Shown: positions 22,138-33,089 of the stretch, in pieces
Numbering within the stretch: position 1 is the first letter of the stretch
How the letters are laid out: each line of letters opens with the position of its first letter
DNA from: Oreohelix idahoensis
Lineage: Eukaryota; Mollusca; Gastropoda; Stylommatophora; Oreohelicidae
Length of the DNA: 64,000 bases
Reading direction: 5' to 3'
Assembly (NCBI GenBank): GCA_024509875.1
Contig: JAMPIV010022911.1
Coordinates: forward strand, 868,001-932,000
Made by a program: the position numbers and the translations under genes
Notes under the pieces: model-generated
The model's database searches: none
Told to the model about the DNA's origin: nothing
The model's input: only the letters and a program-made list of their open reading frames with translations

Positions 22138-25100
22138 ATCCAAGACAGGGGAAGGTCCTCTCGCGGGGAGGCGTATGATGCAACACAGAGAAAGCCGAAA
22201 GGAGTCTGTGTTGCTGACTAACCTTCTTTCTTCTAGGAGAACTTCCAGATTTGGCACCTGGAATGTTCGGACATTAAACGAACAAGGGAAAGTGGCGCAA
22301 GTAGCAGCAGAAATGAGGGAATACAAAATCGAGGTTCTGGGAATGTGTGAAACAAAGTGGAAGGGGGTAGACAGGAAGAAACTCATCACAGGTGAATTGG
22401 TGCTGTCCTCAGGACATGAAGACGAAACTTCACACCACAGTGAAGGGGTAGCTCTTATGTTATCTAAAGAAGCACAGAAAGCACTCATTGAATGGGAAGC
22501 TGTTGGACCCAGAATAATAACAGCTACTTTCAAAACAGCTAAAAAGAAAATTCATGTAAATGTCATCCAATGTTATGCACCAACTAATGACAAAGAAGAG
22601 TCTGTGAAAGAAGCATTTTATACTAAACTACAGGAAATTATGGATAAAGTAAAAAGAAGAGACATCACAATTTTGATGGGTGACATGAATGCAAAGATAG
22701 GTACAGTCAACACCGGATTTGAAGAAGTCATGGGAAAACATGGGCTAGGAGTAATGAATGAAAATGGAGAACTATTCGCAAACTTCTGTGCTTCAAATCA
22801 ACTGGCTATAGGAGGAAGCATGTTTCCACATAAGAGAATACACAAGGCAACATGGATATCACCAGACCATAGAACAGAAAATCAGATCGATCATATATGC
22901 ATAAAGAAGAAGTTTAGATCATCATTGCAGGATGTAAAGGTATATAGAGGAGCAGATGTGGCATCAGATCACCATCTTCTGATAGCCAAAGTAAAAATGA
23001 AACTCAAGAGATATGCAACAATGCAAAATTATAGACAACAGTTTAATGTAGGACAGCTAAGAAATCAAGAAACAAGAGACAAATTTGCGGTCACAGTATC
23101 CAACAAATTCCAAGTGCTCCAACAGCTGGAAGATGTAGAGAATACAGAAGACTATTGGCAGCAGGTCAAAACGGTATGGAAGGAGACATGTGAAGAAATA
23201 CTGGGGAAAAGGGAAAGACAACAAAAAGCATGGATAACAACAGAAACCATCAATAAGATAAAAGACAGAAAAAACAAGAAAGCAGAGTTAAACACAAGCA
23301 AAACCAGAAGTTCCAAAGCCAAGGCTCAAGAAGTGTACACAGAAGCAAACAAAGAAGTAAAAAGAAGTATCAAAAGAGACAAGAGGAAGTATATTGAGGA
23401 GTTGGCAAGAGAGGCAGAAGATGCTGCAGCCAAAGGAAATATGAGAGAACTGTATAGCAGCACAAAGAAGCTAACAGGGAAATACAAGCAAACAAGTTGC
23501 CTCATAAAAGACAAGAATGGGAAACTGCTCAGCAATATACAAGAGCAAATGAAGAGGTGGACAGAATATTTTGGGGACCTTCTCAATAGACCAGCTCCAC
23601 AAAACCCGCCGGACATCCAGCCAGCAGAAGAAGAGCTACAAATTAACGGTGAAAGACCAACGAAGGAAGAAATAAAGAAAGCCATAAAGCTTCTAAGAGA
23701 TGGAAAAGCGTCTGGACCTGATGGCATTCCAGCAGAGGCCATCAAAGCAGATATCGACACGGCTACAGAGATGTTATATAAATTACTTGGTAAAGTCTGG
23801 GAAAAGGAAGAGATACCAGCAGAATGGAAGGAAGGATATCTGGTTAAGTTGCCTAAGAAGGGAAATTTACAAGAGTGCACAAATTATAGAGGAATAATGT
23901 TACTATCAGTGCCAGGAAAAGTATTAAACAGGATTATCCTTGAGAGATTAAAAGAGTCCATAGACAAGAAATTGAGAGATGAACAAGCAGGTTTTCGACA
24001 AAACAGATCATGTACAGACCAGATAGCCACTTTGAGAATAATAGTTGAACAAAGTCTGGAATGGAATTCACCACTATACATCGGCCTTGTGGACTACGAA
24101 AAGGCAATTGACAGTGTAGACAGAGAATCACTTTGGAAATTGATGAGGCATTATGGAGTTCCCCTGAAGATCATTAATTTAATAAAGAAAACATATGAAG
24201 ACATGACATGCAGAGTTCTTCATGAAGGACAGCTTACAGAACCATTTGGGATAAGAACAGGAGTGCGACAGGGATGCCTCTTGTCTCCATTTCTTTTCTT
24301 GCTGGCAATAGATTGGGTTATGAGATCATCGACAACACACAACAGAAATGGAATCCAGTGGACTCTGACTAAGCAGTTGGATGATCTGGATTTTGCTGAT
24401 GACTTGGCTCTTCTGTCCCATAACCGTAATCAGATGCAGGACAAATTGAAAACACTCGATGAGAGGTCACAGCAATTGGGTCTGAAAATACACAGGGAAA
24501 AGACAAAAATAATGAGAATAAATGCAGGTAATGATAACAGGGTTGAACTTGAAGAAACACCAATACAAGATGTAGAATCATACACATATCTTGGCAGTAA
24601 TATAGACAAAGTTGGAGGGACAGACAGCGATATCAAAATAAGAATACAAAAGGCAAGAGGAGCTTTCATTGCATTGGGAAATATATGGAGATCAAGAGAA
24701 ATAGGATCCAACACGAAAATAAGAATCTTCAACTCAAATGTGAAGTCAGTCCTATTGTATGGCTCTGAGACATGGAGAACAACAAAGACAACAACCAAAA
24801 AGCTACAGACTTTCATAAATGGGTGCTTGCGTAGAATAGAGGGATTAAAATGGTATGACAAGGTTACCAACGTGGAACTGATGACAAGAACTAGACAAGT
24901 GCCAGTGGAACAAGAGATGAGAAGAAGACGATGGCGATGGATAGGACACACACTGAGGAAACCTGTTGATAGCATTACAAGGCAGTCCTTGTTCTGGAAC
25001 CCCCAGGGCAAGAGAGGCAGAGGAAGACCAAGAAGTACATGGAGAAGAGAGTTGGAAACAGAGGTGAAAATGATGAGGAGAACATGGAAAGAACTTGAGA

Positions 25101-25174
25101 TGATGGCACGTGACAGGAGGACTTGGCATGTGTTTGTTGAAGGCCTATGCTCCTTTGGGAGTGGAGGGTTATGA
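22106..25174 (+). CDS. LINE endonuclease-reverse transcriptase
   Basis: 1022 codons. The first ~12 residues come from a nested LINE tail, so the natural start is disturbed. An ATG at 21976 would be in phase with the rest if the insert and its duplication were absent. APE-type endonuclease motifs at residues about 50-300: TWNVRTL, CETKW, CYAPTND, LMGDMNAKIG, ASDHHLL. Reverse transcriptase at about 500-830: AGFRQNRSC, VDYEKAIDS, GVRQGCLLSPFLF, FADDLALL, YLGSNID. The C-terminal region has RWRWIGHTLRKPVDSITRQS and a Gly/Arg-rich segment. There is no RNase H. Nicking by the endonuclease and target-primed reverse transcription are the known roles of these domains. No stop or frameshift falls inside, so the enzyme part may be functional, though translation initiation may not be normal. 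Confidence 0.9.
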   Translation: MLLWEWRVMNESKTGEGPLAGRRMMQHRESRKESVLLTNLLSSRRTSRFGTWNVRTLNEQGKVAQVAAEMREYKIEVLGMCETKWKGVDRKKLITGELVLSSGHEDETSHHSEGVALMLSKEAQKALIEWEAVGPRIITATFKTAKKKIHVNVIQCYAPTNDKEESVKEAFYTKLQEIMDKVKRRDITILMGDMNAKIGTVNTGFEEVMGKHGLGVMNENGELFANFCASNQLAIGGSMFPHKRIHKATWISPDHRTENQIDHICIKKKFRSSLQDVKVYRGADVASDHHLLIAKVKMKLKRYATMQNYRQQFNVGQLRNQETRDKFAVTVSNKFQVLQQLEDVENTEDYWQQVKTVWKETCEEILGKRERQQKAWITTETINKIKDRKNKKAELNTSKTRSSKAKAQEVYTEANKEVKRSIKRDKRKYIEELAREAEDAAAKGNMRELYSSTKKLTGKYKQTSCLIKDKNGKLLSNIQEQMKRWTEYFGDLLNRPAPQNPPDIQPAEEELQINGERPTKEEIKKAIKLLRDGKASGPDGIPAEAIKADIDTATEMLYKLLGKVWEKEEIPAEWKEGYLVKLPKKGNLQECTNYRGIMLLSVPGKVLNRIILERLKESIDKKLRDEQAGFRQNRSCTDQIATLRIIVEQSLEWNSPLYIGLVDYEKAIDSVDRESLWKLMRHYGVPLKIINLIKKTYEDMTCRVLHEGQLTEPFGIRTGVRQGCLLSPFLFLLAIDWVMRSSTTHNRNGIQWTLTKQLDDLDFADDLALLSHNRNQMQDKLKTLDERSQQLGLKIHREKTKIMRINAGNDNRVELEETPIQDVESYTYLGSNIDKVGGTDSDIKIRIQKARGAFIALGNIWRSREIGSNTKIRIFNSNVKSVLLYGSETWRTTKTTTKKLQTFINGCLRRIEGLKWYDKVTNVELMTRTRQVPVEQEMRRRRWRWIGHTLRKPVDSITRQSLFWNPQGKRGRGRPRSTWRRELETEVKMMRRTWKELEMMARDRRTWHVFVEGLCSFGSGGL

Positions 25175-25282
25175 ATGAATATGAATAAAAAGACATAACA
25201 CCTTGCTACTGACCATAACAGAAGGCAGAGGTGACGACAAACGAACAAGGAGAAGACAAATAAGCGGGAAGATAACATCAAG

Positions 25283-25850
25283 AGATGAACAGGAAAGAGT
25301 CTATCAGAGTGCTTCATCAAGACAAGAGACGAACAGGAAGGAGTCTATCAGAGTGCACCATCAAGACAAGAGACGAACAAGAAAGAGTCTATCAGAGTGC
25401 ACCATCAAGACAAGAGACGAACAAGAAAGAGTCTATCAGAGTGCACCATCAAGACAAGAGACGTACAAGAAAAAGTCTATCAGAGTGCACCATCAAGACA
25501 AGAGACGAACAAGAAAGAGTCTATCAGAGTGCACCATCAAGACAAGAGACGAACAAGAAAGAGTCTATCAGAGTGCACCACCAAGACAAGAGACGAACAC
25601 GAAAGAGTCTATCAGAGTGCACCATCAAGACAAGAGACGAACAAGAAAGAGTCTATCAGAGTGCACCACCAAGACAAGAGACGAACAAGAAAGAGTCTAT
25701 CAGAGTGCACCATCAAGACAAGAGACGAACAAGTCTATCAGAGTGCATCATCAAGACAAGAGACGAACAAGTCTATCAGAGTGCATCATCAAGACAAGAG
25801 ACGAACAGGAAAGAGTCTATCAGAGTGAACCATCAAGACAAGAGACATAA
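25283..25850 (+). repeat. 44-bp minisatellite, 13 units
   Basis: Units read GAACAAGAAAGAGTCTATCA followed by GAGTGCACCATCAAGACAAG and AGAC. Spacing is 44 bp except for two 38-bp units near 25735-25773. All three forward frames are open because the unit has no stop in any frame, so long overlapping ORFs appear. Confidence 0.9.
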
Positions 25851-26288
25851 AACGGTGACGATCAATTGCAGCCGACCTTTGATGTCTTCTTCTGTTTTGT
25901 CGTAAAAAAAAAGGTCTTCTTCTTCATCTTCTTCGTTAGCTCTAAAATAACCACATCTATCTCTCTTATAAAACTGGTATTCTGTCTCAATCTTCTCACG
26001 TAACCATACACTTTCTCCCTCAACTGGTTCGTAGTAGACCATGCTGTCACCCTGCTCCTCTAATGGAGTCAACAGTTTTGAAGTACGTGTCTGTTCCCAT
26101 ATGGAAACAAATCTGTCTGTCAGATTTTCAGGTAAAAAAAAAAATTTAAATAAAAGAGTAATGAGGATGTCCTTAAAGACGTCAACAGAGCAAAGGAAGC
26201 TTGTTACTCGCATTAGAAAGAAGCAAACCACTTTATTTGACCATGTTATGGGAAGAAGAAAGCCGGATGACGAGATAGATGATGACAT
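25833..26288 (-). other. Possible orphan exon or ORF, unrecognised
   Basis: A 151-codon minus-strand frame. Its middle reads like a protein (QGDSMVYYEPVEGESVWLRE, then YQFYKRDRCGYFRANEEDEE). The Phe-rich N-terminus translates a poly-A/T region and the C-terminus enters the minisatellite. It could be one exon of an unrecognised gene between about 25860 and 26140, or chance. No family is recognised. Confidence 0.25.
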
Positions 26289-26290
26289 AG
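26150..26290 (+). mobile_element. Possible LINE C-terminal remnant
   Basis: The plus-strand text LVTRIRKKQTTLFDHVMGRR resembles the arginine-rich GHVMRR segment near the C-terminus of many LINEs. Short, and open to other readings. Confidence 0.35.
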
Positions 26291-26325
26291 AGAACCTACT
26301 GGACAGTTTTATCTTCTTCGTTCAC

Positions 26326-27573
26326 CCTCAGACTTCTACATTAATGACTCTAATAAAGGCAGTAGTCAGCTCAAGGTTCCTGACGTTCGCCATCAGACTT
26401 CTACATTAATGACTCTAATAAAGGCAGTAGTCAGCTCAAGGTTCGCCATCAGACTTCTACATTAATGACTCTAATAAAGGCAGTAGTCAGCTCAAGGTTC
26501 GCCCTCAGACTTCTACATTAATGACTCTAATAAAGGCAGTAGTCAGCTCAAGGTTCGCCCTCAGACTTCTACATTAATGACTCTAATAAAGGCCGTAGTT
26601 AGCTCAAGGTTCGCCCTCAGACTTCTACATTAATGACTCTAAAAAAGGCCGTAGTTAGCTCAAGGTTCGCCATCAGACTTTTACATTAATGACTCTAATA
26701 AAGGCAGTAGTCAGCTCAAGGTTCCTGACATCTCGTTCGCCCTCAGACTTCTACATTAATGACTCTCATAAAGGCAGTAGTCAGCTCAAGGTTCCTGACA
26801 TCTCGTTCGCCCACAGACTTCTACATTAATGACTCTCATAAAGGCAGTAGTCAGCTCAAGGTTCCTGACATCTCGTTCGCCCACAGACTTCTACATTAAT
26901 GACTCTAATAAAGGCAGTAGTCAGCTCAAGGTTCCTGACATCTCGTACGCCCTCACACTTCTACATTAATGACTCTAATAAAGGCAGTAGTCAGCTCAAG
27001 GTTCCTGACATCTCGTTCGCCCTCAGACTTCTACATTAATGACTCTAATAAAGGCAGTAGTCAGCTCAAGGTTCCTGACATCTCGTTCGCCCTCAGACTT
27101 CTACATTAATGACTCTAATAAAGGCAGTAGTCAGCTCAAGGTTCCTGACATCTCGTTCGCCCTCAGACTTCTACATTAATGACTCTAATAAAGGCAGTAG
27201 TCAGCTCAAGGTTCCTGACATCTCGTTCGCCCTCAGACTTCTACATTAATGACTCTAATAAAGGCAGTAGTCAGCTCAAGGTTCCTGACATCTCGTTCGC
27301 CCTCAGACTTCTACATTAATGACTCTAATAAAGGCAGTAGTCAGCTCAAGGTTCCTGACATCTCGTTCGCCCTCAGACTTCTACATTAATGACTCTAATA
27401 AAGGCAGTAGTCAGCTCAAGGTTCCTGACATCTCGTTCGCCCTCAGACTTCTACATTAATGACTCTAATAAAGGCAGTAGTCAGCTCAAGGTTCCTGACA
27501 TCTCGTTCGCCCTCAGACTTCTACATTAATGACTCTAATAAAGGCAGTAGTCAGCTCAAGGTTCCTGACATCT
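26326..27573 (+). repeat. Satellite array with 56- and 70-bp units, about 19 copies
   Basis: The core CTCAGACTTCTACATTAATG is followed by ACTCTAATAAAGGCAGTAGT and CAGCTCAAGGTTC. Early units are about 56 bp; later units add CTGACATCTCGTTC and are 70 bp. The last eight or nine units are almost identical. Confidence 0.9.
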
Positions 27574-27785
27574 CCAAACAGTTTTTCGTTGAGAGAAGTA
27601 GGTTGTTGCCATATGCCACTCCGTTCACTGCTGTAAGTTGGCCAGGACTGGACGGTTTAACATGGCTTGGAAAGAAGTATGCTACAGAATTTGATATAAA
27701 CAGTACTGGCTAGAGGGAGTTACGAAGAGACATGATCACCACACCAGCTGGCATGGTACGTAAAGAAAAAGAAGAAGAAAAATAA
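27574..27785 (+). mobile_element. Possible LINE tail remnant
   Basis: Plus-strand text GLTWLGKKYATEFDINSTG and then RRDMITTPAGMVRKEKEEEK has the look of a LINE C-terminus and A/G-rich tail. Related words occur at 11.7 and 30.1 kb. Confidence 0.35.
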
Positions 27786-28050
27786 TCATAATAATTACAA
27801 GAAGGAGAAGTAAGGAGCAGATGAAGAAATATTAACGCTTGATCTGTTCATTGAATATGCTATTAAATGCTTCTTGCTGTTTTGTTTTGAAGGAATCAAG
27901 CCGTTTCTCACATTTTACTTCTCTCATGGACCCCTTCCCCTGACACACCCACCCCACTCCTACCCATCCCCTCCCCCTAAAAAAACCCATGTCTTTAGGG
28001 AATATGTTATCTATTATTTAATAATCATATTCAGAAAATAAAACACGTAA

Positions 28051-28063
28051 AATATATAAATAT

Positions 28064-28159
<96 letters not shown>
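28051..28159 (+). repeat. (TA)n microsatellite
   Basis: Nearly pure TA dinucleotide repeat of about 110 bp. Confidence 0.95.
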
Positions 28160-28162
<3 letters not shown>

Positions 28163-29336
28163 CCATATTTAGTAAAATAATATCGGGGAAAAATTGTGTG
28201 AGAAATATTTTACACTATATTTTAAGCCCACAACCTCTTTTAAAATGTGTCTTATCTCAATGTTGATATTGCGTCTGAAGATTGTCACAACGGGGGGGGT
28301 CTCAGGCAGTCATGTAACCTTTGATACGTTTAACAATAACGAATTAAAACATAAAGGAGACATGATTAAAAGTGTAGATGAAACAGGTGAGCGAACTGAA
28401 CCTAGGGGGAGACCGCTGATAAAAAACACAAAACACGTTAATGAGATAAAATACATGAAAGATGTACCCGGCGTGTCAAAGATGCCAAGCGGAGACGTGC
28501 CACCTTGATGTTGATATTAATACCCAACCAGCGGTGAGTGTGACGTAACTATCCGTTCGCGTTGATAAAGGAGCAAGTCGGTATAACTGGCAGGTGGTTG
28601 GAGCTAAGGTAAATATTTGAGATCACAACGAAGATAAGCTTATGATGCATTTCAAACCAATGTTCGACCGTATGTATGATACGTTTGTATTTTTGACGAT
28701 ACAATACGTATTATTCGCGTACGGTAAAACTTCCATACGTTGAAATATGTTTCATCACTGCATCAAATGTTTAAAAAACTGAAAATTCATTTCCAAATGA
28801 AACATGTTATGCTGTCCTACGGAAGCTAGACAGCTAATACTAAAAGCAATTTAATTAATTAATTTTTATTCTAATATCGAACACAAATAACAGAAGCATA
28901 CTGTCGTTCTTGTTTTCCTTAATTATTTTGACGTGACCCCTTTCTATTCCTTTGTCTTTAGACATACTTTATGGGTTGTTGCAATTCTGCAATTGAAATA
29001 AAAACAAACACAAAGTTATGCAATCATTCAATATGGCCGTATTATCTGCTGACATACAGAATGAATTATTTAAAAGATGGCTTCCCATACCTATAGCACT
29101 AAGGTATGCTGTTCGTCGCCTTTCAGCATATGACAATTTTTTCTGTAAATCCGAACGTTTTAACACATGTTCGTCTAACAATTCAAGCTGTAGTTTAAAT
29201 AAAACATATATGTATGATATTTACCTTTAAATTGTCAGCAAAACTCTTGTTACATAAAAAACAAAAAAACTTGTTTTTTTAATACATATTATGCGTCAAT
29301 GACGTAATTTCACGGTATACCTATGGAAAGCGCCCC
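28160..29336. other. No recognised gene
   Basis: Contains one copy of the short dispersed repeat (28599-28655). Otherwise AT-rich DNA with short ORFs only. Confidence 0.4.
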
Positions 29337-29517
29337 ATGTCAAACTTACGCATATTATAATAGCCCCTTCAGTCATAACTAACTATGGGAATGCGCCCCT
29401 GAGGTGACACCCCTCAGCTACTTATTTTCCTGGTGTTCCTTTCGACGTTTTCTCCTCTCTTCTGCTTGCTGTGTGAGCTTCTTTTCGCCCAAACTGATGT
29501 GGCGCCGTAGATTGCAT
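29337..29517 (-). mobile_element. Third LINE family, 3' tail
   Basis: Reverse complement is closely similar to 44063-44230, including GAGAAAACGTCGAAAGGA, TGTCACCTCAGGGGCGCATT and the terminal GACTGAAGGGGCTATTAT. Confidence 0.8.
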
Positions 29518-30039
29518 ATTAATTTAACGTATAAAACGTATTATATGTGTATTTTATTCTCCGTTGTAACGGGCAGTTTAACATAGATCCAAACAATAAC
29601 TGATAATCAGCTTAGTTCTTCATAACCAGGGTTGCATGCATTCCACTTCTGGGGGTTCGATACATGCCAGATATTTTAGATGGGATGCCGTCATTAACAT
29701 AAAATAATACACTTAACTCATAATGAATTTTTACAAAATAGAACATTGACAACCTAAATTCTTCTATTTCTTCGTACACTCTCAGACGTCAACTTGAATA
29801 CGTTCAAAGAAAGTAATGGTTAGCTTGAGGCTGTTGGGGTCTCCATCGATTTTTTTCCAGGAATGATAACTTGTGACGGATAAATGTACTTTCTATGTTC
29901 CGCATATGTTGAGCATCTTTGAAGCAGATGTTCAGCAATCATTTTTCTCAGTGCCACAGTTACACTTATCGGTAGTTGCTATATTTAGCTTGTTGAATAG
30001 ATTCAATTTGAATTAAATACCGAACCCAAGTCATCATCG

Positions 30040-30300
30040 TCATGATCATTTTCATCATCATTATTATCACGTACTACGCCTAGTGGCGTAGGAGATCATG
30101 TCTATCCACAACTTCCTGTCTCCTGTACACTTTATCAATTCTGTTGTTGACTTCTTTCCATGCCGTGATGTCAAACTGCCCACTACCTTCTCTCTTTGTT
30201 TTTCTCTACAACTTTTTCCTACAGTCTTATATTGTTGTCACGGTATATTCCAGCTTCCTACTTCTCATAACATGCGCAAAGAAAGTGGATTGCTTCTTTC
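30040..30300 (-). mobile_element. Possible LINE tail remnant
   Basis: Shares GATCATGTCT.TCCACAACTT with 11.7 kb. Read on the minus strand it gives a DMI-type motif followed by an (ATG)n-like tail. Low information. Confidence 0.3.
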
Positions 30301-30775
30301 TAGCGTGAGAAATAAGCTTCATTAGCGTATTGGGCCTCTATCAGGACATCCACATTACGCTTATATTTTGCAGAATAAGATAATGAATGGGGTTCGTTAC
30401 ATTTGAAGTAACCTGACCAAGTTATGTCGCTTAAGTCGGTATGCCTTTAAATAATTATTTAGAGACGACGTAATTAAAAGATTTATTTTGATTTTGTTTT
30501 CAATAATTTCTTAAACAAGATTTTAAATGTTATCTGTAAATGTACAGAATATGTTGTGATATAACAGTGGTTAATTAAGTAGACGAATTTCAATTTCAGT
30601 GGCTTTATTTTTATTCCTGGCCACGTCGTTGCTGACGTGTTAGCTTTAAAACCACATAAGCGACCCCAGGAGACTTAGTGTCGTCACAGAACATAGTTCT
30701 TTCCCGCCACCTATTGACGGGTGAATTACTCGTATTTAAAATAATCAGAAACGCATTCATGTATAATTCACACAT

Positions 30776-31038
30776 TTAGTTGCAACAACATGTATATTTT
30801 GAGACATTTAGATGAAACAACATGCATATTTTGAGACACTTAGATGCAACAACATGTGTATTTTGAACATTTAAATGCAATAACATGTATATTTTGAAAA
30901 TGTCAGTGCTACAACATGTACATTTTGAAACCGTTACATGCAACAAATTGTATATTTCGAAAATTTAAATGCAACATGTATGTTTTGAGACATTTCCAAG
31001 CAACAACCTCTATATTTTGAGACATTTTGTTGCAACAA
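30776..31038 (+). repeat. Minisatellite, about 32-34 bp unit, left half
   Basis: Around eight units of GCAACAACATGTATATTTTG plus AGACATTTAGAT, imperfect. The array resumes in the same orientation at 33015-33085, on the other side of the transposon at 31041-33012. Confidence 0.85.
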
Positions 31039-31040
31039 TA

Positions 31041-33012
31041 CAGGGTGTCCATAAAAGATTGTACACTTTTCAAAAATTTATTCTCGGCCCCATGACGTGA
31101 GACGAGAATGCTTTCTATCACAAAAGTAAGATAACCTCTGCAAGTTTTTAAGCATACCTTACAAAGACTCAAATAAGTGCGCATGCGCGCAGCGGGTATT
31201 TAAAGTGAAACTTTCGCAGTTGAGTTGCAACCGGTAATTGTTACATGTCTCTGTTGCGCACATATTTTTTGTACGGCGCACAAATTACTGTCGGTACGCT
31301 TACAAATGAAAAATGTAACTATTTGTTTCATAAAAATATATTTATTTATGAATTTACGACTCCTAGCTAGTGGGAGATAACTCAGAATAGTCGATGTGTA
31401 TTTATTCTTTGAGTTATCGGTTCCTGTCTCGTTTCTGTATATCGAACGGCGTAGGAATCTAGACCTAAGTCATTTTTATGTCCATTATAGCTAGAAAAAG
31501 ATTGTTCTTGCTTAAGGTTTTTGCAGGAATGTTGATGGTCCGAATTGATGTGTACTACTTGTCTAATGCAAGAAGATTCAGTTTTATATTGTATATCTTT
31601 GTATGTTTAGGTCGGACTATATTCTTTGTGCCGGAATCTGGCGCAGGTATTCGTAGTCCTACTGGGTTGTAGAGAGTTCCGAAGTAGCCGCCGATAATGG
31701 CTGAGTGTTTTTCTAGGGCTGGTCCTGTTATGATTAAAAAGTGATTTGTGGATGATTTTTCCATAAGGAGGGAATGTCTCTGCAAGAGTATTGTGTCAGA
31801 GCTTCTTCTCATGTACTTTATTATGTTTTATTCGGACTCCAGGTAAAGCCAGACCCTCTTTTCTTTGATGACCTTCATTTGGTTAGGTTTAGATGACAAC
31901 CTAGTTCGAACGTCGTTGGTCGTCCATATGCACAGTTGAAGATGACAGGTTCCACCAGTATTCCTATCTACATGAGACAATCTTATGAATATGGAGCTGG
32001 GTGGAAAACTCTATGAAGTTTTATATATATTCAAATGTTGAATTAACTTTGGCTTTATTATTATCCTTCTGTTGGGCGAGTGAGCAAAACTCAAAGAAGG
32101 TGGCCATCTTTGAAGTACTGTCATTATGGTGCATCACTGGCCTGAGAACAGAATCTAACTCTTATTATCAGACAGTGGATCGGAGATCTTACCATCAATG
32201 AACTCCGTTATTATGAAATAACATTATTATTATCAAGAAAGGGTTCTAGCAACGAACCGCTATTACTATTCATGTATGTACATTTACTGAGTATGCGACG
32301 ACAGACAACTAGAACGTCTGCCTACTGTCGTCCCATAATATATATTCATATGCTGCTGAATACACTACTGATGTTGCTACTCAATTATGCAATATGATGA
32401 TGTCCTGTCAACCATGTACTGTCGTATGCAGATGTTCACGTCAAGTGTGTGTGTCCTTAATAAAAGGTGCGAAAAACGACAGCTGTAGTTCCAGCCATCA
32501 TTGACTCGTATAAGAGTGTGTGAGTGCAGTATTATCTAATGTCAACTACATAGAACAGTACACCATTCGCGGTTCTTCCACTCTCACACTACATCTACAT
32601 GACCAGTAGATACAGCGCTGCGCAAGGTTGGGTAGTTGATAAAGTTCCCACGTAGATTACATCTTTCAATCATACAGTGGTAACGCAGATGTCGTGCTCC
32701 TCCTGGAGCCTCAAGGGAAACCGGGTCCAGTAATGACAAGTGCTGTCCAAAACATGGAAGTCTCTCATCGGGTCCTTCACCGTGTAGTACAGTAGATCCC
32801 TATCATTACAGTATCTTTACAGTCTCTCAACACACTGGTCAAGTAGGTGAAAAAAAAGAAGAAATAAGTGCATTCTTTTTGCGTCTTTGTAAGGTATGCT
32901 TAAAAACATGCAGTGATTATATTACTTTTGTGATAGAAAGCATCCTCGTACCACATCATGGGGCCGAGAACAATTTTTTTGGAAAAGGGTACAATCTTTT
33001 ATGGACACCCTG
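31041..33012. mobile_element. Non-autonomous DNA transposon with about 125-bp terminal inverted repeats and TA duplication
   Basis: The left end CAGGGTGTCCATAAAAGATT is mirrored at the right end, AATCTTTTATGGACACCCTG. Similarity continues inward for about 125 bp on each side (GGCCCCATGA and CTTTCTATCACAAAAGTAA recur). TA dinucleotides flank both ends (31039-31040 and 33013-33014), and both flanks are the same minisatellite in the same orientation. A TA target fits the Tc1/mariner or related superfamilies. The 1.7-kb interior has no transposase that I can recognise, so mobilisation would need an enzyme from elsewhere. Confidence 0.8.
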
Positions 33013-33014
33013 TA

Positions 33015-33085
33015 TGTATATTTTGAGACATTTAAGTGCAACAACATGTATACTTTTGAGACATTTAGACGCAACCCCGTATTTT
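33015..33085 (+). repeat. Minisatellite, right half
   Basis: About two more units of the 30.8-kb array in the same orientation. The array was split by the transposon. Confidence 0.8.
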
Positions 33086-33089
33086 GGAT

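Larger units (their letters stand above)
21822..25184 (+). mobile_element. Full-length RTE-like LINE with target-site duplication
   Basis: Bounded by a perfect 12-bp direct repeat ATAAAAAGACAT (21810-21821 and 25185-25196). It begins CACCCGTGTGTTACC, has a short 5' untranslated region, one long ORF with an APE endonuclease and reverse transcriptase, and a tail of ATGA-type repeats without poly-A. A single EN-RT ORF of about 1000 aa, a length near 3.3 kb and a short-repeat tail fit the RTE clade. The clade call is by layout, not phylogeny. A 117-bp piece of the same family is inserted at 22021-22137. Confidence 0.85.

Noticed and set aside
22106..22141. First 12 residues of the LINE ORF as genuine N-terminus
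   Set aside because: They translate the nested LINE tail; the family start is more likely the ATG at 21976, supported by the 36.6-kb fragment.
22191..25320. Long minus-strand ORFs of 184-296 codons across the LINE
   Set aside because: Antisense shadows of the LINE enzyme, which has clear catalytic motifs on the plus strand.
25203..25905. Overlapping ORFs of up to 215 codons
   Set aside because: They are the translation of a 44-bp minisatellite in each frame; no independent coding evidence.
26326..27573. Regular array that could suggest CRISPR
   Set aside because: The units are contiguous tandem repeats with no variable spacers, in a eukaryotic context.
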